Of a stretch of 64,000 nucleotides of DNA, positions 49,853 to 59,326 are shown piece by piece (the first letter of the stretch is position 1; every line of letters starts with the position of its first letter). Made by a program: the position numbers and the translations under genes. Under the pieces are notes generated by a model. It was given only the letters and a program-made list of their open reading frames with translations. It was not told the origin of the DNA and made no database searches. The DNA is from Caecitellus pseudoparvulus (lineage: Eukaryota > Bigyra: Bicosoecida), in assembly GCA_965644315.1 (NCBI GenBank), contig CBFFRQ010000018.1:806001-870000 (forward strand). Reading direction: 5' to 3'.

Positions 49853-52255
49853 ATGGCCGAGGCAGGAGCGCAACCCGCTGCACGACAGGGTGGCCGGGGC
49901 GACCGCCGCCCTCGCCGGGACGGGGACAAGAAGGCCGGGGGAGCCCGCCGCCCGTACAAGCGCCGCGAGCTGCCCCCTGGGTACGAAGTGGAGGTTCTGC
50001 CGGAGCCAGAGGAGGTTGCGCGCCCCGATGTGGAGGCTCAGCGTGCCAGGGTGGGCGCCGTGGAGGCAGAGATCGAGGCGGCCAAGGCAGAGCGAGGCAA
50101 GCTGCAGGCCCTGATCGGGACGCGAGGCAAGAGGTCCCACGGCGTGACCAGCGAGGCTAAGGAAGCACGCGATCGCTTGAACGAGATTCGGTGCGTGCGC
50201 GGCCCGCCTGGCGCGGACGCTGGGCAGGAGGAGCCTGCATGGGCGCCTGCTGCAGTGCCTCACCGCTGACACACCTTTGTGCGGGTTCGCGCACTGGCTT
50301 TGCCGATTCTCCCTCCACAGCGGGGAGCTGCAGCGCCTGAAGGAGGAGCGGTCTGCTCTGACTGCACGCATGAAGACGGCCTCTGAGACTGCCAAGAGCA
50401 AGGTGAGTTGCTGGGTGTGAACAGCTGGCAGTCTGGCGCGACACCTGTCTTCCGCAGGGAGCCTGCTCCCGCTGCGGCAAGCCCCAGCTGCGACGTTTCT
50501 TGCGGCACCTGTACACTCTGTTGCACGAAGTCTCTGCTGGGGGCCCTAGGGCGCCCTGTGTCCCAGGCGCTGATGCATGACCGCGTGCGGGCGGTCTGGG
50601 AAGGTGCACTGCACATGGCACGCTCCCCACCACCACCACCTGCCTCTCTCGCAGTTCGAGGCGAGCAAAGCTCTGCGCGGGGACCTGCGCTTCACATCTG
50701 TGGAGAAGATTGATGACCGCGTGGATGACTTGAGGCACAAGCATTCCACGGAGTCCATGTCCCTGCAAGCTGAGAAGGCGCTGATGAAGGAGATCACTGA
50801 CTTGCGCTCCCAGCGTTCGGTGCGTGCCATGCCTGCTCTCTGCCACTGAGCAGCGAAGCTTCAAACTCAGTCACCACGTTGCCCCTCGCTCTCTGCGTGC
50901 AGAAGGTGGCAGAGTACGACGCGCTCATGCAGGCTGTCAGCGCAGCTCGGGACGAGGCACGCGCAGCTCGCGAGGCTGTGTCCCCCCGCTTGAAGGAGCT
51001 GGATGCGGAGATGGACGCTGTGCGCCAGCGCATGGACGCCCAGTGGCAGATCGTGAAGGCACACGAGGCCAAGCGTGACGAGCAGCGTGCTGACCTGCCC
51101 GCCCTCATCGAGCAGCGTGACGCCGCCAACGCCAAGGTGGAGGAGCTCTTCGCGAAGCGCCGCGAAGTGCGCGAAGCCAACCAGGCACAGTGGGACGCCT
51201 TTAAGGCGTACAGCTCCAAGGTTTGGGAGGTGCGCGAGGCGCAGAAGGCCCTGGACAAGGTCGGGTGGGACAAGTATTACGCGGACATGCGCGCTGCCAA
51301 GGAGGAGGAGGCCAAGGCTGCCGAGCGCGCGGCCGAGGAGGAGGCCAAGAAGCACCACCCGTGGGAGCCCGAGATCGAAGCTGTGCAGGTGCTCATCAAC
51401 TACCTCCGGCCCCTCATCGCCCAGCCCACGCTGGACTTTGAGCCCATCTTGCCCCCAGGCGTGGCACCGTCAGCCGGCGCCCCCATGCCAGCTGGGCAGC
51501 AGGTGTCCCTGACTACGTTCCTGAAGAGCCAGTCTTCCGAGGCTGTCGCTGCAAACAAGCCGGTGGACGGGGGTGCGGCAGCTGCCGCGCCTGCGCAGGA
51601 CTTCGGCAAGGTGCGTGTCTACGGCAAGAAGACCAGCGGTGCTTCCAAGACGGAGGGGGAGGAGTTCGGCTCCTTCATGAGCATGCTTGGCGGGCCCGGC
51701 AAGAAGGGCGGCAAGAAGGGCGGCAAGAAGGGCGGCAAGAAGGGCAAGGCCACTCGCCAGGCTCTGCCCGTGGGCGCAGCAGCCGACGAGCCGACGGAGC
51801 TGGTGGACACCAAGGTGCGCCTGGACATGTCCATGATCTCCCTTCTGGCCAAGCACTCTGTGCCCGTGCCCCACACCACCTCTGACATCCCCCCCGTCCT
51901 CAAGGCTCTGGGAGCCAAGCGTCTGGAGCTTCTGGCCAACCCCCCGAAGCCTGGGAAGGGCGGCAAGAAGAAGGCAGCCGCCAAGGCCCCTGCGCCTGCT
52001 GCTGCGCAGCCCCCCGCCGCAGCCGCCGCTGAAGCTGTCAAGGCTGACGAGGCGGCTGTGACTGCGCCCCCTCCCGGCCTGGGTGGTGATGCCGTCGACG
52101 AGGCGCCAGGCAGCGTGTCCCTGGGTGACTCGGTGAAGACCCCCTACGGTGCCGGTGAGGTGACGGAGGTGCGTGCTGATGGCATGGTGGTCGTGGCCAT
52201 GTCTGACTACGCCGCTGTGGGCTACCTGAACCCCTCTGATGTCGTCTTGGCCTGA
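49853..52255 (+). CDS. BFR1-like coiled-coil protein with KGG repeat and C-terminal small barrel
   Basis: Four exons join in phase: 49853-50190, 50321-50402, 50655-50819 and 50903-52255, giving 645 residues. The core is a long coiled coil carrying the BFR1 signature KIDDRVDDLRHKHSTESMSL then KALMKEITDLR. Yeast Bfr1 is an mRNP and polysome-associated protein at the ER; a similar role is likely but inferred. The N-terminus is basic, Gly/Arg-rich (RGDRRPRRDGDKK) and RNA-binding-like. After the coiled coil come a Pro/Ala linker, four perfect Gly-Lys-Lys-Gly repeats and a C-terminal SVSLGDSVKTPYGAGEV...VVVAMSDYAAVGYL segment that looks like a small SH3/KOW-type beta-barrel. The intron between exons 2 and 3 (252 bp) is long for this window. 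ATG 49853 gives the expected polar N-terminus. Confidence 0.82.
51698..51745 (+). repeat. Four perfect copies of a 12-bp coding repeat
   Basis: Four identical 12-bp units (ggcaagaagggc) lie head to tail inside the BFR1-like gene and encode Gly-Lys-Lys-Gly repeats. Identity at the DNA level suggests recent expansion by slippage rather than old selection on the protein. Confidence 0.9.
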
Positions 52256-52332
52256 GCAAGGAGCGCACGCCAGGCAGCCCTCTGCCAGGAACGCTGCAGC
52301 AGGCGCAATTCAAGCATGCAGTGCATTTGTCC

Positions 52333-53536
52333 TCACATGCCCTTGTTGTAGATGAGCGTCTTGACTGGGGCGCCGGTGCTGGGCTGGGTCAAGTTCTGGA
52401 ACTCGGGCTCCAGCCACGCGGGATCCACGCTGACCTCCTGGGGGAACAGCGCGATGGCTCCTGGCAGCGCCACCAGGATGCATGCCACGATGACGCTCAG
52501 CTCCAAGGGCAGCCCGACTGCTCGGGGTGCTCGGAGCAGGGCGCTCTGCAGGGCTGGCAGGCGCTTCAGAGCGTCAATGATGTAGGGGGGCATGAGGAGG
52601 ATAGGGATGGGCAGTACCACACGTGTGGCGGCTACCTGCAGGAGGCCCATGCGCCCCGCAGCCACGCTCTTGCCGTACACATGCCCCTCTTCATCGTAGA
52701 CGTCGATGCCGTTCAGGCCTTCCTTGTACCGCATGGCCATGGCGTTGAAAGCGCCGGCGGCGGCCACCGCCGTGAGGGGCACCAGCCGGCCGACTGCGGC
52801 CTTGAAGGCAGGCGAGCGGGCTGGGTTCGCGGCAACACGCTTCGCGACACGACCCATGGCGAAGGCCATGCCGCAAGCCAGCGAGCTGGCAGCAGCAAGG
52901 GATGTCAGGGCCTCAGTGTTGGTCACCTCCACCGTCGCGTTGCGGTTGGCGAAGTTGACGCCAGCGTTGTAAACCTGGTTTGCAAGCTGCCAAAACAACT
53001 GCGCCCCTGTGCTCTGGCCGAACATGACCATGCCCACGGCGATGGGGATGTTGGCTGGCGCGAAGAAGGACATGCGAAATACGTAGGGGATCTCCTCGCC
53101 CGTGTCAGGGTGCACCATGATGCTGTGGGTGAGGCGGGCCCGCCACATCTCGGCATCTGTCACGCCTGACGGGGGGATGTTCCCCCCTGCTTTGTACGCC
53201 TCTAGCTTCTGCACGGCATCTCGCAGCTTGTCTTGGGTGAGGAGCAGGCCCCTGTGTCGCCACAGAAGTAGAAGGTGGGTACAGATTACTGTGGAGGCAG
53301 CCACGGCAAGCGGCGAGCGGAGCTCACCCTGGGTTTGTAATGGAAATGAAGTGCTGAAACCTTCCCCAGTAGGTTGACATGTCAAAGCGGGGCTTATCTG
53401 CAGTGGGTCGGCAGCAGGACGTGTGGCCGACGGCTAGAGCAGCAGGTGCAGTGCACTTGACAGAGCAGCTGTGCCGGGCAACCTGGTACGCACCCATGGA
53501 GAACTTCGGGACATCATCGTCACCCCACAGAGGCAT
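52333..53536 (-). CDS. Sideroflexin (SFXN), mitochondrial serine/amino-acid carrier
   Basis: Three exons, 53536-53494, 53397-53328 and 53251-52333, join in phase to give 343 residues, close to the usual 320-330. Sideroflexins sit in the inner mitochondrial membrane and carry serine or related substrates for one-carbon metabolism. The joined N-terminus reads DKPRFDMSTYWGRFQHFISI then TNPGGLLLT, the conserved opening of the family. Further on are the HPDTGE motif (HSIMVHPDTGEEIPYVFRM), the family Asn motif (GVNFANRNATVEV) and the C-terminal YNKGM, one residue from the usual YNKGL. Four or five hydrophobic segments follow the HPDT motif. Without the two short introns the first 37 residues would be lost, so a single-exon model would be wrong. 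The family member cannot be named from this sequence alone. Confidence 0.9.
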
Positions 53537-53746
53537 GGTTGGTTGTGTACGTCGAGGTTCTTGGAGCAGTCCTTGTAGAAACACAACGGACGTCGCGAAG
53601 CCACTCCGGCCAACTCTCAGCTGCCAGGCCCAGAACTGTGGCTTGCTGAAGTGAACACAAGCACAGCGGGCAGCGTGCGGTCGGGCAGCAAGGCGTGAAG
53701 TTCAGTTTTCGTGGATTGAATTATGTACTTTGCGCATAAGTGCCCG

Positions 53747-55801
53747 CTACAGGAAGAATTGCTGCACTACCACGGAGGCCAGCGCAGCCAAGAAAGACAG
53801 AGCAGACACCACAAGTCCAGCTTTGATGCGCACACCAAATATGTACCAGCCTGCCTGGCGGTGATGCATGGTGCTCACAATCAAGCTGCGGAGCTGTACG
53901 AGGCTTTCCGGCGGCGCGGCAAAGCCAGTCGGCACCCACGGCTGCCTCGCAGACAGTGTGGGAGAGTCCATGCCCTGGACTTGCACCCCCACTGCCTCAC
54001 CCAGAGCAGCCTTTGCGTCAGGTTGGCGAATGTGCAAGGCAGGGGTGGCTAACGGCTCGACTGGCTCTCTCACAGGTGAAGCACCTGATTCAATGAGCGG
54101 CTCAGCGGCAGGGGCCACGGCGGCCCTCGCTGAGGTGACCTGTATCGGGGGCTGTGGCGAAGAGGACTCCCTGCCTGAGTCTGCTGGCGTTGTTGCTACC
54201 GGGGTGGCATCTGTCCGTGCAGTGGGTGTGCGGAGCGCAGCTGCTGCCTCAAGCCACACTGTGCGGCGGATGGCCTGTGGCAGGGACATGGGCGCGTTTG
54301 CGAGGGAGACCACGACACGGTTGAACTGCTCTGTCACTTGAGAGGCAAACGTGAGGATGAGCAGCACCAGCAACATGGGGGAGATGACAAAAAACAACAC
54401 CCCGACGAAGTCTAAGATAAGCAGGGTATCTTGGGGCACGCTCTTGTCCCTGCGCCCGCCGAACAGCTCCATGAGCACCAACACCACGCAAACGGCAGAC
54501 GTGAGGATGAGCATGGAGAGGACGTCCGACAGGACGTGTGAGACACGCTTCGCGGCACGCGCTAGATAGCTGTGGTAGTCGCTGACAGCTTGCATCCACT
54601 CTTGCGTCCGGTGCTGCGCGTTAGCCTCAGCCGCTGCCTCGCCGCCAAGCGCCGCCTCTGCTGCGCCTACCTCGTGAGCCACCACCAGATCGCGCATGCC
54701 CGTCGTCACGGCTCGCTCCAGCCCATGAGCCAGTGCTTTGAACAGGCCTGCCTGCAAGATCAACATGAACAGGGCCAGCAAGGGGGACTCTACCGCAACG
54801 AGCATGCACAAACAGAACACGGGCAGCAGGATGCTGTTCACGATGGGCGGCCATTCCTGGCTGCCGACCAGCAGGTGTGCCCTGTCCTCCATAGCAAACA
54901 TCACGCAGGTGGCCACGAGTCCAACCCCAAGAACCAGAAAGATGGCCATGTAGATGCGGGAGTTCACGATGACATTGCGTCGGTACCGAGCTGCTTCCCG
55001 TGGGCTGAGGCGTTGCAGTTGCACCCAGCCCACCTGCAGGTGCCGCTCGAGTTGTGTCATGCAGGCCCACTCATCGCTTCGGACGAGCTTGGCCATTTCG
55101 GCGTCGGCTGTGCCGATGCGGCCTTTCAGGGACGAGGAGGCGCTGATTTGCCGCTTCACGACAGAGGTCACTGTGGAGAATGAGGCTGGCAGGAAGAGGG
55201 GGCGCCGGCGGTACGCCCACAGCACCCACGCAATGGTGATGTGAAAGAGAAACTGGCTTATGGTGAACATCGTTGTCAGTACATCCGTGGGATGTCGGGC
55301 CTCCGCAAGGGCAGGCAGCGGCAGGACAGCTGCGACCAGACTCACGCCCAGCATTGCAAACGCTGAGCACGGCATGCTGCGAAAGCACCAGCCGACGTGG
55401 AAGTCATCAGTGGGTGTAATCATCTCATCGTCATGACTTGCCGCAATCCACTGCGTGATGGAAGCGGTGTGGGCGGCGTGCTCGGCTTCACGCTGGTCTG
55501 CTTTCCGCTGGCGCTGGGCCACCTTCGCGGCTCCGAGCGCGGAAGCGGAGGGCGTGAAGGCCGGCGTGGCTTCGCCAGAGGAGGGGTCCTTCTCCGGCTG
55601 AATGTACATGGGGATGTCCCCCGTAATGAGGCTGCGGCGCGTGCTGCAGCAGCAGCCGTAGCACATGGCAGCCGTGTCCAAGGACGCCGAGTGTGTGTGC
55701 AGGCTGCTGACGAGGAAGGTGCGCAGCAGCACCGTAGGCTGCGCCTCCGAGCCGCAGATGAGCGCAAACTGCGCCGTCAGCTCTTCCTCTGCAGCGGCCA
55801 T
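53747..55801 (-). CDS. Seven-segment membrane protein, possible gustatory-receptor-like (GRL) protein
   Basis: A 684-residue single-exon protein starting at ATG 55801. It has about seven hydrophobic segments: near 145 and 170-195, then about 280-305, about 320-355, about 420-445, about 455-480 and the extreme C-terminus. A long polar N-terminus with many charged residues and a 150-residue Pro/Ser/Thr-rich insert precede the last segment. The final helix, FGVRIKAGLVVSALSFLAAL then ASVVVQQFFL, ends on Gln-Phe just before the stop. Gustatory-receptor and DUF3537-type proteins of insects, plants and protists share an inside-out 7TM layout and a last helix ending in a hydrophobic run plus Gln-Phe. 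That resemblance is suggestive, not decisive: no Thr-Tyr pair is present, and I cannot run a profile search. It could equally be an unrelated lineage-specific membrane protein. Confidence 0.65.
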   Translation of the reverse strand: MAAAEEELTAQFALICGSEAQPTVLLRTFLVSSLHTHSASLDTAAMCYGCCCSTRRSLITGDIPMYIQPEKDPSSGEATPAFTPSASALGAAKVAQRQRKADQREAEHAAHTASITQWIAASHDDEMITPTDDFHVGWCFRSMPCSAFAMLGVSLVAAVLPLPALAEARHPTDVLTTMFTISQFLFHITIAWVLWAYRRRPLFLPASFSTVTSVVKRQISASSSLKGRIGTADAEMAKLVRSDEWACMTQLERHLQVGWVQLQRLSPREAARYRRNVIVNSRIYMAIFLVLGVGLVATCVMFAMEDRAHLLVGSQEWPPIVNSILLPVFCLCMLVAVESPLLALFMLILQAGLFKALAHGLERAVTTGMRDLVVAHEVGAAEAALGGEAAAEANAQHRTQEWMQAVSDYHSYLARAAKRVSHVLSDVLSMLILTSAVCVVLVLMELFGGRRDKSVPQDTLLILDFVGVLFFVISPMLLVLLILTFASQVTEQFNRVVVSLANAPMSLPQAIRRTVWLEAAAALRTPTARTDATPVATTPADSGRESSSPQPPIQVTSARAAVAPAAEPLIESGASPVREPVEPLATPALHIRQPDAKAALGEAVGVQVQGMDSPTLSARQPWVPTGFAAPPESLVQLRSLIVSTMHHRQAGWYIFGVRIKAGLVVSALSFLAALASVVVQQFFL

Positions 55802-56088
55802 GATGACTCCTTCTTGTATGCTCAGTTGCCAGTGTCAGGCAGGCGCGTGTGTGCAGGGCGCCCCAATCGCAGCCGTACAGTGGGAGAGCTCGCCGCGGAG
55901 CCAGCTCGCTTGACGCTGCTCGCCCCCGCGACTGTCACGCACGCGGGAGGTCACACACCGCTGGGAGATTTGAATGTTCAAACCAAAATTCACCCACCTT
56001 GCATTCAGTTCGCGTGGCTGCGGCCGTGTTGAGCATTGAAAGTGTTGCGCTTGCTGCACTGGCGTTTCTGGCCGTCAGACGCTGCGAC
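55802..56088. other. Divergent intergenic region, candidate bidirectional promoter
   Basis: This 287-bp stretch lies between the ATG of the seven-segment membrane protein (-) and the first ATG of the XRCC2-like gene (+). No clear element is visible; a plus-strand frame is open through part of it but lacks an upstream ATG that would extend the XRCC2-like protein sensibly. Confidence 0.4.
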
Positions 56089-57734
56089 ATGGCAACTGGA
56101 GGGGTGAAAGATGGCATGCCTCGTGCGGGAAAGGGCGTTCCCTACGGCATAACAGAGACCCTGGCACAGAGAGTCTCCCAGTACAGTGGGCGTGGCCTCC
56201 AGTGCGGCCTCCCAATCCTGGATCTTGTGCGCCAGCTCGCGTTTCGCTACGAAACGCTGCGCCGCTCATGTACCCTTTGAAGCTCTCCCCTCCGCAGCGA
56301 AACGGCGGTCATGGATTGGCGCCATCATCAGTGCTGGAGATAATCAACAGTGACGTAGACGACTCGCTCCCAGTGCGTGGAAGTCGTGAATTTCACGCCT
56401 AGCAAGCAGGCACCTCCCGCAAGGAGGACTTGCGCAGATTTTGCTGCAAGCAGTTGCCCTGGCCGCGATGCCCGTGGAGTGCGGTGGAAAAGCGGCAAGT
56501 GTCCTGTTGATCGATCCAAGTGAGATTGCCCACTTCGCTCTGTGGGCCCTTCCTCGCGCTTCCATCGTCACGGCCGCACGCCTCCCCCGCAGCTGGTGCC
56601 TGTCGAGGCGGTGCCTTGACGCACATGCTGGGAAGCCTCGTCATCGCCAGCGAAGCCTACTCGCACTTGTTGCCAGGAGAGGGCCTGGAGGTGGACCCCG
56701 CGGAGTTCTCCAGTGTGGGGCTCCTGGGCACTCCAGCGGGCCAGGCGTTGCCAGCCCTGGCGCCAGCAGCCGCCTTTCACACCGCCGTGCAGCGGGCTGT
56801 GTCCGCTGCTCTGCACCGCATCTTCATCGCCTGCCCGCCCTCCTCGGTGCACCTCTTGGCCATTCTGCGGGGCGTGACGGCCGCGCTGGAGTCACCGTGG
56901 GAGCCCCAGGCCACGCCGCCTCCGCAGCCCTCAGCCCCCGCCACGCCGGTGCCGACACGAGAGGAGCACGGCAGTGCCACGCGGGCCATGCTGTCTGCCT
57001 CGTCGACGGCCGCGGACCCCCTCTCACACCCCCTGCCCCCTGCCGGAGCTGCACCTGCCGCCTCCCCCACAGGGTCTCCACAGACGGGCACAGCGTGGGC
57101 AGGAGGAGGAGGCGCCCCCCCCCCAGCTCTGCAGGACCTGGCTCTCATAGCCTTGCACAACATCGGCGCCTTCCTCCACGAAGACCGCGCGCTGCAGCCA
57201 CAAGTGGGGGTCCCCCTCCTCACCCAGGTCCTGGGTGCCCTGCAGGCTGCGCAGGCGGCCTCTGGAGCGGTGCTGGTGTACAGCAAGCCTGTCCTCTTCC
57301 AGTCCCGCCGAGCGCCAGGATCCAGCCAGTCGTCGGATCCCAGTGCTCCCACGGTGCCGGCGTCCACCTTCGCGAAACGCACGGAGGAGTGGCTGCCGAA
57401 GGAGTGGGCAGAGCAGCGCGTAACGCACCGCATCAAGTGCCGTCGGGAGACACAGCCTGCGCCACAGCGCCTGTTTCTGCCCAATCCCCGACACAAGGGA
57501 GTTCGCCCGTCGCGCGCGAGTTCGGCGATGGATGGCCTGGTGCGAGAAGCACACCTCGTGCGGCCTTACCCTGGGGAGGAGGGGGGGCGGCCTGACGCGC
57601 AAGTGCCGCGCATGGTGCGGTTTGCCTTCAGCGAGGCGGGGCCACTGGTGCAGCTGACAGAGGAGGATGTCGCAGTGGCGGCGGGGGACGCAGCCGTGTA
57701 CGGCTCCATCTCCGATTTGCTGAGCGCCCTGTAG
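56089..57734 (+). CDS. XRCC2: XRCC2-like RAD51 paralogue with degenerate Walker motifs
   Basis: Four exons join in phase: 56089-56226, 56298-56349, 56403-56519 and 56593-57734, giving 482 residues. XRCC2 is a RAD51 paralogue of the BCDX2 complex that helps load RAD51 in homologous recombination. The product follows XRCC2 in order: an ETLAQRVSQYSGRG start, SSVLEI before the P-loop site, LPVECGG-like MPVECGG and VLLIDPT, HRIFIACPPSSVHLLAIL near 177, LALIALHNIGAFLHEDRAL near 286-304 and LPKEWAEQRVTHRIKCRRE near 370. The P-loop position reads LPQGGLAQI, without the Gly-Lys-Thr, and the Walker B position reads LIALHN (H291), without the Asp. A Pro/Ala-rich insert (about 200-280) sits in the middle. 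The 53-bp intron between exons 2 and 3 is the weakest joint, but its phase fits. Confidence 0.8.
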
Positions 57735-57930
57735 GGGGGGGGGGTGGCGTTGCCTGCAGTGTGCGGTAACCCTCAATTCCCAGACACCGTCAAGCCAGGT
57801 CTGAGAAGGCCACTCTCCACTCTTGGCCCTGCACGCCACTGCATGTGTGCCGCGGCGGTGACTGCATTTCGTGGCCTGCAAGGTGTCAGGGACGACGAGG
57901 TGTGTGCTTCAGCGGGCCCAGCGTGGAGAC

Positions 57931-59287
57931 ATGGCTGCCGAGGGTCAGGGAGCCGACGACCTCGGCGTGAACTTCGCCTTGGACAGCGATGACGGGGACT
58001 CCAGTGACGGCGGCAGCGCGTCGGAGGTGGAGTTCGTCACGGCAGCCCCTGGGCACGAGGACAGTGGCGGCGACAGTGATGAGGAGCCCGGCATGACGCT
58101 GTTCTCAGGCACTGCGCGCAAGAAGGCCAGGCTGCAGCACGAGGCGAAAGAAGCAGAGCAGGAGAGCCGAGTGGTTGAGGCGCCTGCCACAGCTGCTGCG
58201 GCTGTAGCCGCCACAGACGAGCCAGCTCAGGACCAGCTCAAGAAGACCAAGAAACCAGTGTGTGCGTGAGACGCGAGACTACAGGCTGCCTGTCACAGCG
58301 CGACTCGACAGCGACACGAAGCGCCCACGCACATCCCTCCCATGCCTTGTGTGCAGCCGAGGCCAAGAAGGAGAAGCTGCGCAAGCTGAAGGAGAAGGCC
58401 AAGGCGAAGAAGGCTGCTCGAGCTGCGGAAAAAGAAGCTGCCACTGGTGCGAGGGCTGTGGCGAACAAGTCCACGCACGAACAAGCTGATGAACTATGGG
58501 ACTTCATTTTGAAGCACAAGACGGTGCATCTGTCCGACTTGGAGCTGGACGCGCTCAAGCTGAAAGGTGCGCGCAGCCTTCCAAGCATCCGGTTTGTGTG
58601 GCGCAATTTCCGCAGCTCGCCCACCCTCCTCTGCGCCTCGCAGCCAAGCACATCCAGCCAGTACACGACAACGTGCGAGTGTCCAGCACAGAAGATGATG
58701 CGGGGGGCAAGAAGACTGGGTCTCGGAAACACAAGGTGGACGCGGGGGGTGTCAAGTGGCCCTCGGCCATGAAGGCTGTCGTTCCTGGGTGGAAGGCCTT
58801 GGTGGCAGCTGGCGGCAAGCCGAAGGGCGGGGGCAAGCGCGGCGGGACGAAGCGCGCGCGTGGCAGTGACGAAGCGCCGCCGGCTACGGAAGCCGAGGCG
58901 ACCGCCGTGCCCCACGGCGCCCCCTTCGTCGTGGTGGCCAGCACGTCCGCTCGGCGCGCAGTCGCGGTGCGGCACTGCCTCGTGCCGCTGCACTGGAAGG
59001 TGGCCAAGCTCTTCGCGAAGCACATGAAGGTGACGGAGCAGGGGGAGGGCCTCGCCGCGTCGGTGTGGCACGCGGGCGTGGGCACCCCCTCCCGCATCAG
59101 CACCCTCATCGAGGGGGGGTACCTCCTGCCCGACCGCATGGTCACCCTCATCCTGGACACCGCCCCCAACTCCAAGGGCTACGACATCCTGACGCTGAAG
59201 GAGACCCAGGCAGACGTCGCAGACTTGCTGGCGCGCCACATCCTGCCCCTCACCGCCACGGGACGAGCTAAGATCGCGCTTGTGTAG
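57931..59287 (+). CDS. CMSS1: CMSS1 (Cms1), small-subunit ribosome biogenesis factor
   Basis: Three exons, 57931-58261, 58357-58566 and 58644-59287, join in phase to give 394 residues. Cms1/CMSS1 proteins associate with 90S pre-ribosomes in the nucleolus. The N-terminus is acidic and Ser-rich (DSDDGDSSDGGSASEVEF), and a basic Lys/Ala helix and coiled coil follow (AKKEKLRKLKEKAKAKK). The conserved C-terminal domain includes PFVVVASTSARRAVAVRHC, VAKLFAKHMKVTEQ, HAGVGTPSRISTLIEGG and LDTAPNSKGYDILTLKET. The GTPSRI motif matches the GTPGRI of the family, which shares a helicase-like core. Exon 1 uses a GTGCGT donor four bases after the first possible GT, because only that choice keeps the phase into exon 2. 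WDR4 is convergent, with 39 bp between the two stops. Confidence 0.88.
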
Positions 59288-59326
59288 GCCCACCCCTGGT
59301 CCCGCTTGCCTGCAATGCATTTCGCC

